A DNA stretch of 54,122 bases, taken from assembly GCA_027660625.1 (NCBI GenBank), contig JAQDNC010000009.1:1-54122 (forward strand). The letters run 5' to 3'. The first letter of the stretch is position 1. Each line of letters starts with the position of its first letter. The translations under genes and the position numbers were made by a program. Source of the DNA: Coriobacteriaceae bacterium AM100-PB1-1D-6A (lineage in GTDB: Bacteria > Actinomycetota > Coriobacteriia > Coriobacteriales > Coriobacteriaceae). The notes beneath the pieces are model-generated. The model was not told where the DNA came from and did no database searches. It worked only from the letters and a program-made list of their open reading frames with translations. Shown piece by piece: positions 34,585 through 42,693 of this stretch.

Positions 34585-34652
34585 ATGCGGGCCTCCTTTC
34601 GCATCCCGGTTCCGTGGTCGGCTTAATTACCTACCGCCTTTGTGTGTTTTGA

Positions 34653-34681
34653 ATAGTACGAGCATTGTTTTGCTCGGTCAA
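34653..34681 (-). promoter_or_regulatory. metY promoter with palindromic operator in the spacer
   Basis: On the minus strand TTGACC (34681-34676), 17 bases, TACTAT (34658-34653). The spacer is a palindrome, CGAGCA-N6-TGCTCG (34676-34659). A bound regulator would lie between -35 and -10; candidates are the divergent LysR protein or another sulfur regulator. Confidence 0.75.
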
Positions 34682-34742
34682 TCACTTAAAAGCGCTAACT
34701 TGTTATCGGTTTTTTAGATAGCAATCGAGAGGATGGACGTCA

Positions 34743-35681
34743 ATGACCCTCCAGCAACTTCGTTTTTTGATCGCCGTGGCAGAGTCCGGATCGATCAACG
34801 CCGCAGCCCAGCGCCTTTATACGGCACAGTCCAACATCTCAAACGCTGTCAAAAGCCTGGAACAGGAGCTCCATCTGGAGATCTTTACGCGCTCCAGCCG
34901 CGGCGTCACGCTCACCAACGACGGCACCGAGCTATTGGGCTATGCGCGCCAGGTCGTAGAGCAGGCCGACATGCTCGAGGCACGCTACGAGGACGGCGGC
35001 ACACCCCAGGCGCGCCTTGCCGTCTCGGCCCAGCACTACGCTTTTTCGGTCGAGGCCTTTGTCAACGTCGTCGAGCGCTGCCGCGACAGTAAGTTTGAGT
35101 TCATCATGCGCGAGACCACCACCTCGCAGATCATCGATGACGTCCGCGCATTTCGCAGCGATATCGGCATTCTGTATCTGGATGACTTTAACGCCCGCGT
35201 CCTGCAGAGGGCCTTCGCCGATGCCCGCGCAAGCTTCCATCCCCTCTTCGACGCGACGGTCCACGTCTTCGTTAGCGAGCGCCACCCGCTCGCACGCCGC
35301 CCGCAGCTGTCCCTTGCCGACCTTACACCCTATACGCGCTACAGCTTTGAGCAGGGAACCTCAAACTCCTTCTATTACGCCGAGGAACCTTTTAGCTATA
35401 TCCCTTGCGACCGCAACATACGAATCTCGGACCGCGGAACACTTACTAACTTACTTATCACGTCGAACGGTTACACCCTGTCGACCGGTGTCCTTTCCAA
35501 TGAAATGCAGTGGGGTATGGCATCGATCCCGTTAGCAGACGCCCCAACGATGCACGTAGGATATATCATGCACGACGAGCGCAAGCCCTCTCCTCTCTTG
35601 CGGCAATACCTCGACGAGCTCAACCGCATCATCCATGCCGACCAGCTGTCGGAAGACGGGGTAGAAATCGTAGATTGCTAG
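34743..35681 (+). CDS. LysR-family transcription regulator
   Basis: The 312-residue protein has the LysR winged helix at the N terminus (MTLQQLRFLIAVAESGSINAAAQRLYTAQSNISNAVKSLEQEL, residues 1-43) and a substrate-binding fold with STQ-like features in the rest. GAGAGGATG precedes the ATG. It is transcribed away from metY across a 273-base region that carries the metY promoter and its palindrome, the classic LysR arrangement. CysB/CmbR-like regulators of sulfur amino acids in Gram-positive bacteria share this context. Its effector is unknown (O-acetylserine or a related metabolite would be expected). Confidence 0.9.
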   Translation: MTLQQLRFLIAVAESGSINAAAQRLYTAQSNISNAVKSLEQELHLEIFTRSSRGVTLTNDGTELLGYARQVVEQADMLEARYEDGGTPQARLAVSAQHYAFSVEAFVNVVERCRDSKFEFIMRETTTSQIIDDVRAFRSDIGILYLDDFNARVLQRAFADARASFHPLFDATVHVFVSERHPLARRPQLSLADLTPYTRYSFEQGTSNSFYYAEEPFSYIPCDRNIRISDRGTLTNLLITSNGYTLSTGVLSNEMQWGMASIPLADAPTMHVGYIMHDERKPSPLLRQYLDELNRIIHADQLSEDGVEIVDC

Positions 35682-35744
35682 CCCGCGGCGGGCATGGCGC
35701 TACAATGGTCACTCACACGAAACGTACCCAACGAAAGGAAGCCC

Positions 35745-36230
35745 GTGAAGGTCATCATCTATACCGACGGCTCTGCCCGATCAAATCCGGGACGCGGCGG
35801 CTACGGCGCCGTACTCAAATACACCAACCCCGCCGGCAAGACCTTCACCTCCGAGCTTTCGCGCGGCTACGCCAAGACCACCAACAACCGCATGGAGCTC
35901 ATGGCGGTCATCGTGGCGCTCGAGGCACTCAACCGCCCCTGCGAGGTCGAGGTCCATTCCGATTCGCAATACGTCGTCAACGCCTTTAACAAGCACTGGA
36001 TCGACGGCTGGAAAAAGCGCGGATGGAAAACCGCCAACAAGCAGCCCGTCAAAAACCGCGACCTATGGGAGCGCCTGCTTGCCGCAAAGAGTAAGCATAA
36101 GGTGGAATTCATCTGGGTTAAGGGGCATGCCGGCCACGAGCTCAATGAGCGCTGCGACGAACTCGCCACCACCGCGGCCGACGGAGCCAATCTCGATATC
36201 GACACCGGCTTTAGCGAAAGCGACCTGTAG
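35745..36230 (+). CDS. rnhA: Ribonuclease HI
   Basis: The 161-residue enzyme removes the RNA strand of RNA-DNA hybrids. All four catalytic acids are in place: Asp in [12 protein letters not shown], Glu in [14 protein letters not shown], Asp in [10 protein letters not shown] and Asp in [10 protein letters not shown], plus the conserved His in [14 protein letters not shown] 35745 follows AAAGGAAG. The basic protrusion ([16 protein letters not shown]) is as in the E. coli enzyme. The C terminus carries a short acidic tail. It lies downstream of the LysR gene and may be read from its own promoter. Confidence 0.95.
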   Translation: MKVIIYTDGSARSNPGRGGYGAVLKYTNPAGKTFTSELSRGYAKTTNNRMELMAVIVALEALNRPCEVEVHSDSQYVVNAFNKHWIDGWKKRGWKTANKQPVKNRDLWERLLAAKSKHKVEFIWVKGHAGHELNERCDELATTAADGANLDIDTGFSESDL

Positions 36231-36305
36231 CGGCGTTTTCGCACGCTATTTCCTGCCCCCTCGCGCTACACTCATCCTGTAAACCGAACGGCACGAGGGG
36301 GACAC

Positions 36306-37412
36306 ATGCTGCGTATAGCGACCATCGGCACATCCATGATTACCGACGACTTTATCCAGGTCGTCAACGCCAACGACCAGACTACATTCGTAGGCACGCT
36401 CTCGCGCGATGCAGATCGCGGCGCCGCCTTTACCGCCGAACACAGCGGCGAACGCAACTTCACCGCGCTTGACGAGCTTGCGTCCGCCGACGACGTCGAC
36501 GCCGTCTATATCGGCAGCCCCAATGCGCTCCACTACGAGCAGGCGCTCGCCTGCATCGCCGGCGGCAAGCACGTTATCGTCGAGAAGCCCTTCTGCGCCA
36601 CCGAGGCGCAGGCACTCGAGGTCTTTCGCGCTGCCGAGGCAGCAGGCGTCGTGGCTCTCGAGGCCATGCGCCCGCTCCATGACCCCGCTTTCCACGTCGT
36701 TGAGGACGCTCTGGGCGAAATTGCGCCCATTCGCCGCGCCTCGCTGCGCTTTGGCAAGTATTCCTCACGCTACAACGAAATCCTCGCTGGACGCGCCACC
36801 AATATCTTCGACTGCCACATGGCCTCGGGTTCCCTCATGGACATCGGCGTCTATACCGTCGAGCCCATGGTCGAGATCTTCGGCATGCCCTCCGGTCTCA
36901 CCAGCATGGCCACGCTGCTCGACCCCTCAACGCAAGAGCTCACCCATGGCCCCATCGACGGTTGCGGTTCCATTCTCGCCAGCTATGGCGGTGGCCGTAT
37001 CTCCGTCGAGCTCGCGCACTCCAAAATTACGAATGACCTGCTGCCCTCGCAGATCGAAGGCGAGCGTGGCACTATCCAGATCGACCATCTGTCCACGCCC
37101 CGCAACGTCCGCATCGACTATCGCGGCGACGTCGTACGCGGCTCGGCGACCGAGGCGCCGCGCGAACAGGACGACAACGGCCGCGCGCTCGACCTTCCCA
37201 AGTCAAGCAACACCATGGAATACGAACTCGCAGACTTTATCACCGCCATCGGAGGCATCGATAACGTTAAGGAAGAGATCTGGGAGACCCCGGCGGGACG
37301 CCATGATCTCGGCCACTACCGCGATGTCACGCTCGTCTCGCTGCGCATCATGGATGCCGTGCGTCAGCAGGCCGGCATTACCTTCCCCGCCGATTCAGTC
37401 AAGCAGGCATAG
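36306..37412 (+). CDS. Gfo/Idh/MocA-family oxidoreductase
   Basis: The 368-residue protein has an N-terminal nucleotide-binding segment (RIATIGTSMITDDFIQ), AVYIGSPNALHYEQALACI, the EKPF motif in HVIVEKPFCATEAQA, and GSLMDIGVYTVEPMVEIFG. It is an NAD(P)-dependent sugar or polyol oxidoreductase of the MviM type. AGGGGG lies before the ATG. The acylphosphatase gene begins two bases after the stop, so the two are co-transcribed. It differs from the second oxidoreductase of this family at 27871-28890. Substrate is unknown. Confidence 0.87.
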   Translation: MLRIATIGTSMITDDFIQVVNANDQTTFVGTLSRDADRGAAFTAEHSGERNFTALDELASADDVDAVYIGSPNALHYEQALACIAGGKHVIVEKPFCATEAQALEVFRAAEAAGVVALEAMRPLHDPAFHVVEDALGEIAPIRRASLRFGKYSSRYNEILAGRATNIFDCHMASGSLMDIGVYTVEPMVEIFGMPSGLTSMATLLDPSTQELTHGPIDGCGSILASYGGGRISVELAHSKITNDLLPSQIEGERGTIQIDHLSTPRNVRIDYRGDVVRGSATEAPREQDDNGRALDLPKSSNTMEYELADFITAIGGIDNVKEEIWETPAGRHDLGHYRDVTLVSLRIMDAVRQQAGITFPADSVKQA

Positions 37413-37414
37413 CG

Positions 37415-37825
37415 ATGGGCCTCTTCGATACGTTCTTCTCCAGCGTCACCGGCGGCAGTCGAGAGCCTCAAAAACCATCAAACGTCGAGTTCGAGCTGCG
37501 CCGCAGGCTTACCGTACTCGCAAGCGACGAGGCCACTCAAGACACTCCCCTGCGCTATTTCCTGCGCTGGGCGGGGCAAGTCCAAGGCGTTGGTTTTCGC
37601 TTTACCAACACCAACCTCGCGCAGGCACGCGCACTCACCGGCTGGGTGCGTAACATGGAAGACGGCTCAGTCGAGATGGAGATACAGGGAGCTCCGGCAA
37701 ACATCCTATCTCATCTCGAGGCGCTTCATGCCTCCTACGAGCGCATGGGAACGCGTTTTCGCCTCGTAGACGCCCAGGTCCGAGCCCCACTTACCAATGA
37801 AGACGGCTTCAGTCCTCATTATTAG
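37415..37825 (+). CDS. Acylphosphatase with N-terminal extension
   Basis: The 136-residue protein has a C-terminal acylphosphatase domain (about residues 45-130): GQVQGVGFRFTNTNLA with the phosphate-binding Arg, and TGWVRNMEDGSVEMEIQG with the catalytic Asn. The enzyme hydrolyses carboxyl-phosphate anhydrides such as acetyl phosphate. Acylphosphatases are usually about 90-100 residues; here some 45 residues of unknown function precede the domain, though an internal start is possible. The ribosome site is poor and translation is probably coupled to the oxidoreductase upstream. The stop codon overlaps the likely promoter of the fur-family gene. Confidence 0.88.
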   Translation: MGLFDTFFSSVTGGSREPQKPSNVEFELRRRLTVLASDEATQDTPLRYFLRWAGQVQGVGFRFTNTNLAQARALTGWVRNMEDGSVEMEIQGAPANILSHLEALHASYERMGTRFRLVDAQVRAPLTNEDGFSPHY

Positions 37826-37850
37826 TATTGTGTGCTAAATACGGTATCAT
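37822..37850 (+). promoter_or_regulatory. Possible promoter of fur-family gene
   Basis: TTAGTA (37822-37827), 17 bases, TATCAT (37845-37850). TTAG and CTAA arms (37822-37825, 37835-37838) form a small inverted repeat in the promoter that might be an autoregulatory site. The -35 is a weak match. Confidence 0.4.
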
Positions 37851-37886
37851 TTACCTACGACCGTTGATAGAAAAGAGGCGAGGCGC

Positions 37887-38267
37887 ATGGCGGTGCAAAG
37901 AAGAAACACCAAGCAGCGGAAGCTGGTTCTTGACGCCGTGCGCCAAAGCTATAACCACCCCACCGCCGATGAGATCTACAACGCCGTGCGCGCGCAGGAT
38001 GACAAAATCAGCCGCGGTACGGTCTACCGCAATCTCAATCTCTTAGCCGACGCCGGCGAGATCCTCTCCATCAAGACGCCGGGCGGCAGCCGCTTCGATC
38101 GCACGATCGAGCCGCATGCGCATATCATCTGCACCTCGTGCAGCCGCGTCATCGACGTACCGCTCCCCTTCGATGCCCAGCTCGACGCCAAGGCGTCCGA
38201 GCAAATCGGCTGGAACGTCACCTCGCACTACACCATCTTCGAGGGCCTCTGCCCCAACTGTAGGTAG
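37887..38267 (+). CDS. Fur-family metalloregulator (PerR/Zur-like)
   Basis: This 126-residue protein has the Fur winged helix (TKQRKLVLDAVRQSYNHPTADEIYNAVR, ISRGTVYRNLNLLADAGEI) and the metal-binding dimerisation half (FDRTIEPHAHIICTSCSRVIDV, and CPNC at the end). Two Cys pairs (CTSC and CPNC) would form the structural zinc site. The arrangement HAHIICTSC is typical of PerR. It probably senses peroxide or metal. GAGGCGAGG precedes the ATG. It stands alone, and targets are not known from this window. Confidence 0.92.
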   Translation: MAVQRRNTKQRKLVLDAVRQSYNHPTADEIYNAVRAQDDKISRGTVYRNLNLLADAGEILSIKTPGGSRFDRTIEPHAHIICTSCSRVIDVPLPFDAQLDAKASEQIGWNVTSHYTIFEGLCPNCR

Positions 38268-38281
38268 ATTTTGGGACATGC

Positions 38282-39079
38282 CTACTCAGCAAGTAGACGA
38301 CGCAGCTCTTCTTCGACCGTGCGCACGTAGCGGACACGGTCATTGACACCGCGCATGCTGGGATTGCAGCTCTCCATCAGATAGGGATGGCCCACCACGT
38401 TGAGCATGTCGCGATCGTTTTCGTTATCGCCAAACGCCATCATTTCGTTAGGTGAGATCCCCAGTGCGCGACCATAATCGGCAAGCGCGGACCCCTTGCC
38501 CGAATCAAAGCCGATAAAGTCGGTCCATTCGGTTCCCGACGTCATCACATCGACCCGGTCGCTAAAGCGACGCGCAAAATACTCCAACGCCGCCGGCTGC
38601 TCTGTCTCGGGCGTTTGAAACGCAATCTTAATGACATCCTCGTCAATGTCCTCGGGACGGTCGACCACCGCCACATCGCAGTGGACCTCGTAACGCAAAT
38701 GGTCGATGAACGCATCGTTACCGCTTATGGTGTAGAGGTGCCCCTCGCAGGAAAGGGTTACGTCGGCATGGGGGTAGGCGACCACGGCATTCGTGATATC
38801 CATAGCAAGGCTACGTTCCATGGAACGTTTGACAACGGCACGCCCCTCGCTCATCACCAGGGCTCCGTTTTCGCATACATAGGCGAGCTCATCGGCCACC
38901 GGGGCAAACAGGTAGCGCAAGCTCGCATATTGACGGCCGCTCGCCGGCATAAACACAATACCGCGACGATGCAGCTCATTAATGAGCTCAAAGGCCGCGG
39001 GACGCGGCTCGCGCTCCCACGGATGCAGCAACGTGCCATCCAAATCGCAGGCGATCAGCTTGATTCCCTCAAGACCCAT
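38282..39079 (-). CDS. Cof-type HAD-IIB phosphatase
   Basis: The 265-residue protein starts at ATG 39079 with GGGGGA upstream. Motif I LIACDLDGTLLHP, motif II VFMPASGRQYASL, and motifs III-IV MAFGDNENDRDMLNVVGHPYLMESC show a complete HAD-IIB phosphatase with a C2 cap. It dephosphorylates small cytosolic metabolites. It converges on the fur-family gene and is in the same direction as the upstream UreE-like gene, separated by a hairpin. Substrate unknown. Confidence 0.9.
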   Translation of the reverse strand: MGLEGIKLIACDLDGTLLHPWEREPRPAAFELINELHRRGIVFMPASGRQYASLRYLFAPVADELAYVCENGALVMSEGRAVVKRSMERSLAMDITNAVVAYPHADVTLSCEGHLYTISGNDAFIDHLRYEVHCDVAVVDRPEDIDEDVIKIAFQTPETEQPAALEYFARRFSDRVDVMTSGTEWTDFIGFDSGKGSALADYGRALGISPNEMMAFGDNENDRDMLNVVGHPYLMESCNPSMRGVNDRVRYVRTVEEELRRLLAE

Positions 39080-39109
39080 ATGCTTCCCCCAAAGCCTCTC
39101 ATCAACAGC

Positions 39110-39148
39110 AAGACGGACTTTGAATGGCAATCCCTCAAAGCCCGTCTT
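39110..39148 (-). terminator. Hairpin after UreE-like gene
   Basis: AAGACGG-A-CTTTGA (39110-39123) pairs with TCAAAG-C-CCGTCTT (39135-39148) with one mismatch. On the minus strand it follows the UreE-like gene stop. Confidence 0.6.
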
Positions 39149-39162
39149 GCGCATACGCGCGC

Positions 39163-39741
39163 TTAGCCGCGCGTCTTTTTTACGATCGTAAAGTCTGAAG
39201 CCATACTCACAACAACATCCGCCGCGCTCGATGCAAAGCGTCGACTGGCATCGGGCTCGCGTGCGACCACCGAGAGCCGAACGCCCCCAATGCCCCGGAG
39301 CATACGACCCAAAACCGGTTGCACCGGCGTATACATGCGCACGGTATGCTCGTCCGAGTCACCCCGGAAGAGCGGCGCATGCATGTTGCCGATCTCCCAG
39401 CACGCATGTGCGAGCACAATCGGATCCATGCGGTCGACTTCGACCAAATAGACCTCGGCGCTGCGCAGGCGTACGACAACCGCTACGGGCACCGTGCCCG
39501 TGCGGTCGACAGCGAGCACGTCACCGTCGGCAAGACGCTCGCCATCAGTGGCATCCAGCCGGGCATTCACCGTGCGCCCCAGCTCCGTCACGCCCACAAA
39601 CAGGCGCGCATCAGCCTGGTCCCAATCGAGTAGCAGCTCGTCAACCTCAAAGACGCCACCCAGCTCCCGACGAAGCAGGAGTTCATAGGACGGGTCGTTG
39701 AGATTTCCCAAGCGCTCCGTAGCTACCAGGTCCACGGACAT
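39163..39741 (-). CDS. UreE-like protein
   Basis: The 192-residue protein resembles urease accessory protein UreE: a beta-rich N-terminal half, then VVRLRSAEVYLVEVDRMDPIVLAHACWEIGNMHAPLF, which parallels the UreE C-terminal metal-binding domain (AYHLGNRH-like: here CWEIGNMH), and a PVLGRMLRGIGGVRLSVV helix. UreE delivers nickel to urease. No urease genes are present in the window, and the poly-His tail is missing. It is read just after the SlyD-like FKBP gene. SlyD also handles nickel, which may explain the pairing. ATG 39741 overlaps the end region of the FKBP gene. Confidence 0.65.
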   Translation of the reverse strand: MSVDLVATERLGNLNDPSYELLLRRELGGVFEVDELLLDWDQADARLFVGVTELGRTVNARLDATDGERLADGDVLAVDRTGTVPVAVVVRLRSAEVYLVEVDRMDPIVLAHACWEIGNMHAPLFRGDSDEHTVRMYTPVQPVLGRMLRGIGGVRLSVVAREPDASRRFASSAADVVVSMASDFTIVKKTRG

Positions 39742-39744
39742 CAA

Positions 39745-40173
39745 CTAGTCCTCGACCTCAACGAGCTCGATATCAAAGTTGAGATCCTTGCCGGCAAGCT
39801 CGTGGTTGGCATCGAGCGTCACGGCCTCGGACGTCACATCGATGACGACAGCGGGGACAGGCATGCCGCTCGGCGTGGACAGGAAGAGCTTCATGCCCTT
39901 CTCGATCTGCTCGATGTTGGGAACCTGCTCGGCCGGGAAGGTCAGGACCATCTCGGGGTTGTGCTCGCCGTAGGCATCGGCAGCAGGAATGTGCACGGAC
40001 TTCTTCTCGCCCACCTGCATATCGATAACGGCGGCGTCGAAGCCCTTGATCATCTGACCGGCACCGCAGGTGAACTCCAGCGGCTCACCGCGATCGTAGG
40101 AGCTATCGAACTGCGTGCCGTCATCGAGCGTGCCACGATAATGGGTCTTGACCTTCTTGCCCTGGTTGGACAT
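39745..40173 (-). CDS. FKBP-type peptidyl-prolyl isomerase, SlyD-like
   Basis: The 142-residue protein has an FKBP domain (VKTHYRGTLDDGTQFDSSYDRGEPLEFTCGAGQMIKGFDAAV) with an inserted-flap (IF) domain in the middle (VHIPAADAYGEHNPEMVLTFPAEQVP), as in SlyD. It speeds proline isomerisation and has chaperone activity in the cytoplasm. The histidine-rich C-terminal tail of E. coli SlyD is absent. GGAGG lies before ATG 40173. The downstream gene encodes a UreE-like protein. A probable -10 (TATAGT on the minus strand) lies at 40232-40237. Confidence 0.92.
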   Translation of the reverse strand: MSNQGKKVKTHYRGTLDDGTQFDSSYDRGEPLEFTCGAGQMIKGFDAAVIDMQVGEKKSVHIPAADAYGEHNPEMVLTFPAEQVPNIEQIEKGMKLFLSTPSGMPVPAVVIDVTSEAVTLDANHELAGKDLNFDIELVEVED

Positions 40174-40293
40174 GGTAACCTCCGTGATAAGGGCGGCGCA
40201 CAACGCGGGCCGCCGTGAACATATGGCGCTAACTATACCCTAGTCATACAATTCATTGACAGTTTGCAAAGAAACGCTGCAACCGGAGGAACC

Positions 40294-41307
40294 ATGGCAT
40301 ATCCCGTATTTGACCTACACTGCGACACCGCCGACCGTATCGGCTGGGCCACACTCGATCTTGACCTGCGCTTTACCGCCGGCACCGACGGTTATTTCCC
40401 CGGCGACGAAACGCATCCGCAGGATTTCGACCTTATCGAGGGCAACGCCTGCGCCATCTCGCTCGCAAAGATCGGCAACACGCCGTGGGCGCAGTGCTTC
40501 GCTACGTTTGTCCCCGACGAGATTCCCACCGCCCACGCCGCGCGCTTCCAGGCGCAGATCATGGCGCATATGAGCGGCCAGGCAATGCTCAACCACGACC
40601 GCATGGTCAACGTGCGCAGCGCCGCTGATATTCGCCCTGCGCTCAAAGACGGCAAGGTCGCCTGCATCCACACCATCGAAAACGCCACGTTCTTTGCCGA
40701 GGACCCCGCGCTGATCGAGGTGCTCAAGAGCTTGGGCGTGCTTATGTCGTCACTCAGCTGGAACGCGCAGGGACCGCTCGCGAGCGGCCACGACACCCAC
40801 GCCGGCCTCACCGCCGCCGGCATCGAGGCACTTACGCAGATGGAGCACGCCGGCATGATACTCGACGTCTCCCACCTCAACGATGAGTGCTTTGACGAGG
40901 TTGTCGCCCACGCCACGCGCCCCTTCGTCGCCAGCCACTCCAACTCCCGTGCGGTTTGCGGCGTCAAGCGCAACCTCACCGACGACCAGTTCCGCACCAT
41001 TCGCGACATGGGCGGCATCGTCGGCCTCAACTACTGCAGCGAGTTCCTATCCAACGATGCGACCGACAAGACCACCGCAGACGTCACCTTCGACCAGCTA
41101 GCGGCACATATCGAGCACTGGCTCGACCTGGGCGGCGAGGACGTCATCGCACTCGGCGGCGACTGGGACGGCGCCAAGGTGCCCGCTTTCCTCTCCGATG
41201 CCAGCAAGATGCCCGAATTCCAGAACATGCTCTCCAAGCACTTTGGCAAGACCGTGATGCAGAAGCTCTGCAGCGATAACGCCCTTGCCTTCTTCGAGCG
41301 TTATTAA
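40294..41307 (+). CDS. Membrane dipeptidase (peptidase M19)
   Basis: The 337-residue metallopeptidase has the M19 zinc ligands: FDLHCDTADR (His and Asp), HTIENATFF (bridging Glu), ILDVSHLNDE, and VASHSNSRAVCGVKRNLTD, with the late GDWDGAK. These enzymes cut dipeptides, including D-amino-acid-containing ones. GGAGG precedes ATG 40294 by 4 bases. It has no signal peptide, so it acts in the cytoplasm. A 11-bp hairpin separates it from the YgjP-type gene. Confidence 0.92.
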   Translation: MAYPVFDLHCDTADRIGWATLDLDLRFTAGTDGYFPGDETHPQDFDLIEGNACAISLAKIGNTPWAQCFATFVPDEIPTAHAARFQAQIMAHMSGQAMLNHDRMVNVRSAADIRPALKDGKVACIHTIENATFFAEDPALIEVLKSLGVLMSSLSWNAQGPLASGHDTHAGLTAAGIEALTQMEHAGMILDVSHLNDECFDEVVAHATRPFVASHSNSRAVCGVKRNLTDDQFRTIRDMGGIVGLNYCSEFLSNDATDKTTADVTFDQLAAHIEHWLDLGGEDVIALGGDWDGAKVPAFLSDASKMPEFQNMLSKHFGKTVMQKLCSDNALAFFERY

Positions 41308-41323
41308 TTTCACATTCCTTGAG

Positions 41324-41359
41324 CGGGCCGGCATACCGAACGGTCGAAATGCCGGCCCG
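41324..41359 (+). terminator. Hairpin after dipeptidase gene
   Basis: CGGGCCGGCAT (41324-41334) and ATGCCGGCCCG (41349-41359) form a perfect 11-bp stem, but no T-run follows, so it may be an RNA-stabilising element rather than a full terminator. Confidence 0.55.
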
Positions 41360-41381
41360 TCCCCAATCCAAAGGATAACTT

Positions 41382-42158
41382 TTGACGCAGCAATTTACGA
41401 TTTTCCTACCCCGACCGGATGGGATGCCCATCCCCGTCGTCGTTACCAAAAAGCGCGTCAAGAACTTCAACCTACGCGTCACATCGAGCGGTGAGGTCCA
41501 CGCCAGCGCACCGCTCGGCGCCAGCCGCGAGCGTATCGAAGCGTTTGTGAAGCGCAACAGCGCCTGGATTATCAGCCGACTTGCCCAGCGCGAGCAACGT
41601 CAGACGACGGCACAGGAGCCGCTCAGCCCCTCGTCCATCATTGCGCTTTGGGGCAAGCCCATCACGGTACAGGACGCACTCGATCACAACTTTGTATCAC
41701 CCGCACCGCGACCCAAACAGGCCACCTTCGCAAGTTTTATGGGTGCCGACAAGTCGAACGAACGCCCACAGGCCAAGCGGCTCGCAATCCTCGACGGTCT
41801 AACGTCCGACGAGCTCCAAGCCCACATCGACCAGCTCTATACGTCCGAGGTCACATCGGCGCTGCGCGATATTTTGCACGCGTACGAAATCGCAATGGGC
41901 GTCTCCGTTTCCCGCGTTTCCGTACGCAGCATGAAAACGCGTTGGGGCTCGTGCACGCCCAAATCCGGCGCCATTCGCATCGCACGAGAACTTGCCGGCT
42001 ACCCCGTCGAATGCCTCGACATGGTTGTCGCCCACGAGCTCGTCCACTTGCTCGAGCCAAGCCACAATCAGCGGTTTCACGCCCTGCTCGACACGTACTG
42101 CCCCAACAATAGAGTTTTGTCGCAGCGGCTCAAGCAACCACCCATAGAGACGTATTAG
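41382..42158 (+). CDS. YgjP/DUF45 metal-dependent protease-like protein
   Basis: The 258-residue protein has the YgjP pattern: KKRVKNFNLRVTSSGEVHASAPLGASRERIEAFV near the start, MKTRWGSCTPKSGAIRI, and the gluzincin motif VVAHELVHLLEPSHNQRFHALL with HELVH and a downstream His. These resemble SprT-type proteases. Function is not settled for the family (DUF45). Start TTG 41382 after AAAGGAT is a judgement. A poorly conserved middle region (residues 75-150) is low in conserved residues. Confidence 0.85.
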   Translation: MTQQFTIFLPRPDGMPIPVVVTKKRVKNFNLRVTSSGEVHASAPLGASRERIEAFVKRNSAWIISRLAQREQRQTTAQEPLSPSSIIALWGKPITVQDALDHNFVSPAPRPKQATFASFMGADKSNERPQAKRLAILDGLTSDELQAHIDQLYTSEVTSALRDILHAYEIAMGVSVSRVSVRSMKTRWGSCTPKSGAIRIARELAGYPVECLDMVVAHELVHLLEPSHNQRFHALLDTYCPNNRVLSQRLKQPPIETY

Positions 42159-42164
42159 AACCGG

Positions 42165-42650
42165 TTAACGCACGCGCTCGATCTCAACACCGCAGCTTGC
42201 CAGGGGAAGACCGACGGGCGCCCAAGGCTTATCGAGCTTAACACGCACGCCAAGCAGCAGGGGGTAACGACGTAGCAGCATCTGGGCCACACCCTCGGCT
42301 GCAGCCTCGATAAGCTTAAAGGTATGCTCACGCAGATAGCCATCGACATCGTGGCACACCGAGCCGTAGTCAATCGAGGCGTCCAGGTTATCGTGCTCCC
42401 CCGCTGCACGCAGGTCGGCATAGAGCACCAGGGACACGATGAACTTCTGGCCCAGCGCGTTCTCTTCGGGATACACGCCGTGGTTGGCAAAGACCTCGAG
42501 ACCGTCGATAGTAATGCGATCGGCATGGCGCAGATCGTCATAGCTCACGTGGGGCACCGCCGTTGCAGTGGATATTTCGCCCCTTCCACGGCGGGCGAGT
42601 TCGGCGCCTTCAGTCTTAGTTGCATTCTCGGGCAGTTTCTTGTTACTCAT
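42165..42650 (-). CDS. folB: Dihydroneopterin aldolase
   Basis: The 161-residue protein makes 6-hydroxymethyl-dihydropterin in folate synthesis. The FolB core (about residues 43-160) shows ADRITIDGLEVFANHGVYPEENALGQKF, DYGSVCHDV and FKLIEAAAEGVAQMLL with the catalytic Glu and Lys (VKLDKPWAPVG). An N-terminal extension of about 40 residues is unusual. It follows the HD-domain gene and the folE gene on the minus strand, so the cluster is folE-HD-folB. Confidence 0.9.
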   Translation of the reverse strand: MSNKKLPENATKTEGAELARRGRGEISTATAVPHVSYDDLRHADRITIDGLEVFANHGVYPEENALGQKFIVSLVLYADLRAAGEHDNLDASIDYGSVCHDVDGYLREHTFKLIEAAAEGVAQMLLRRYPLLLGVRVKLDKPWAPVGLPLASCGVEIERVR

Positions 42651-42693
42651 CGCGATCGTCTCCTTCGTTTAGAACCCCGACCGCGCAAACTAA

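Noticed and set aside
40256..40261. Perfect TTGACA before the dipeptidase gene
   Set aside because: No acceptable -10 lies 16-18 bases downstream, so I did not call a promoter.
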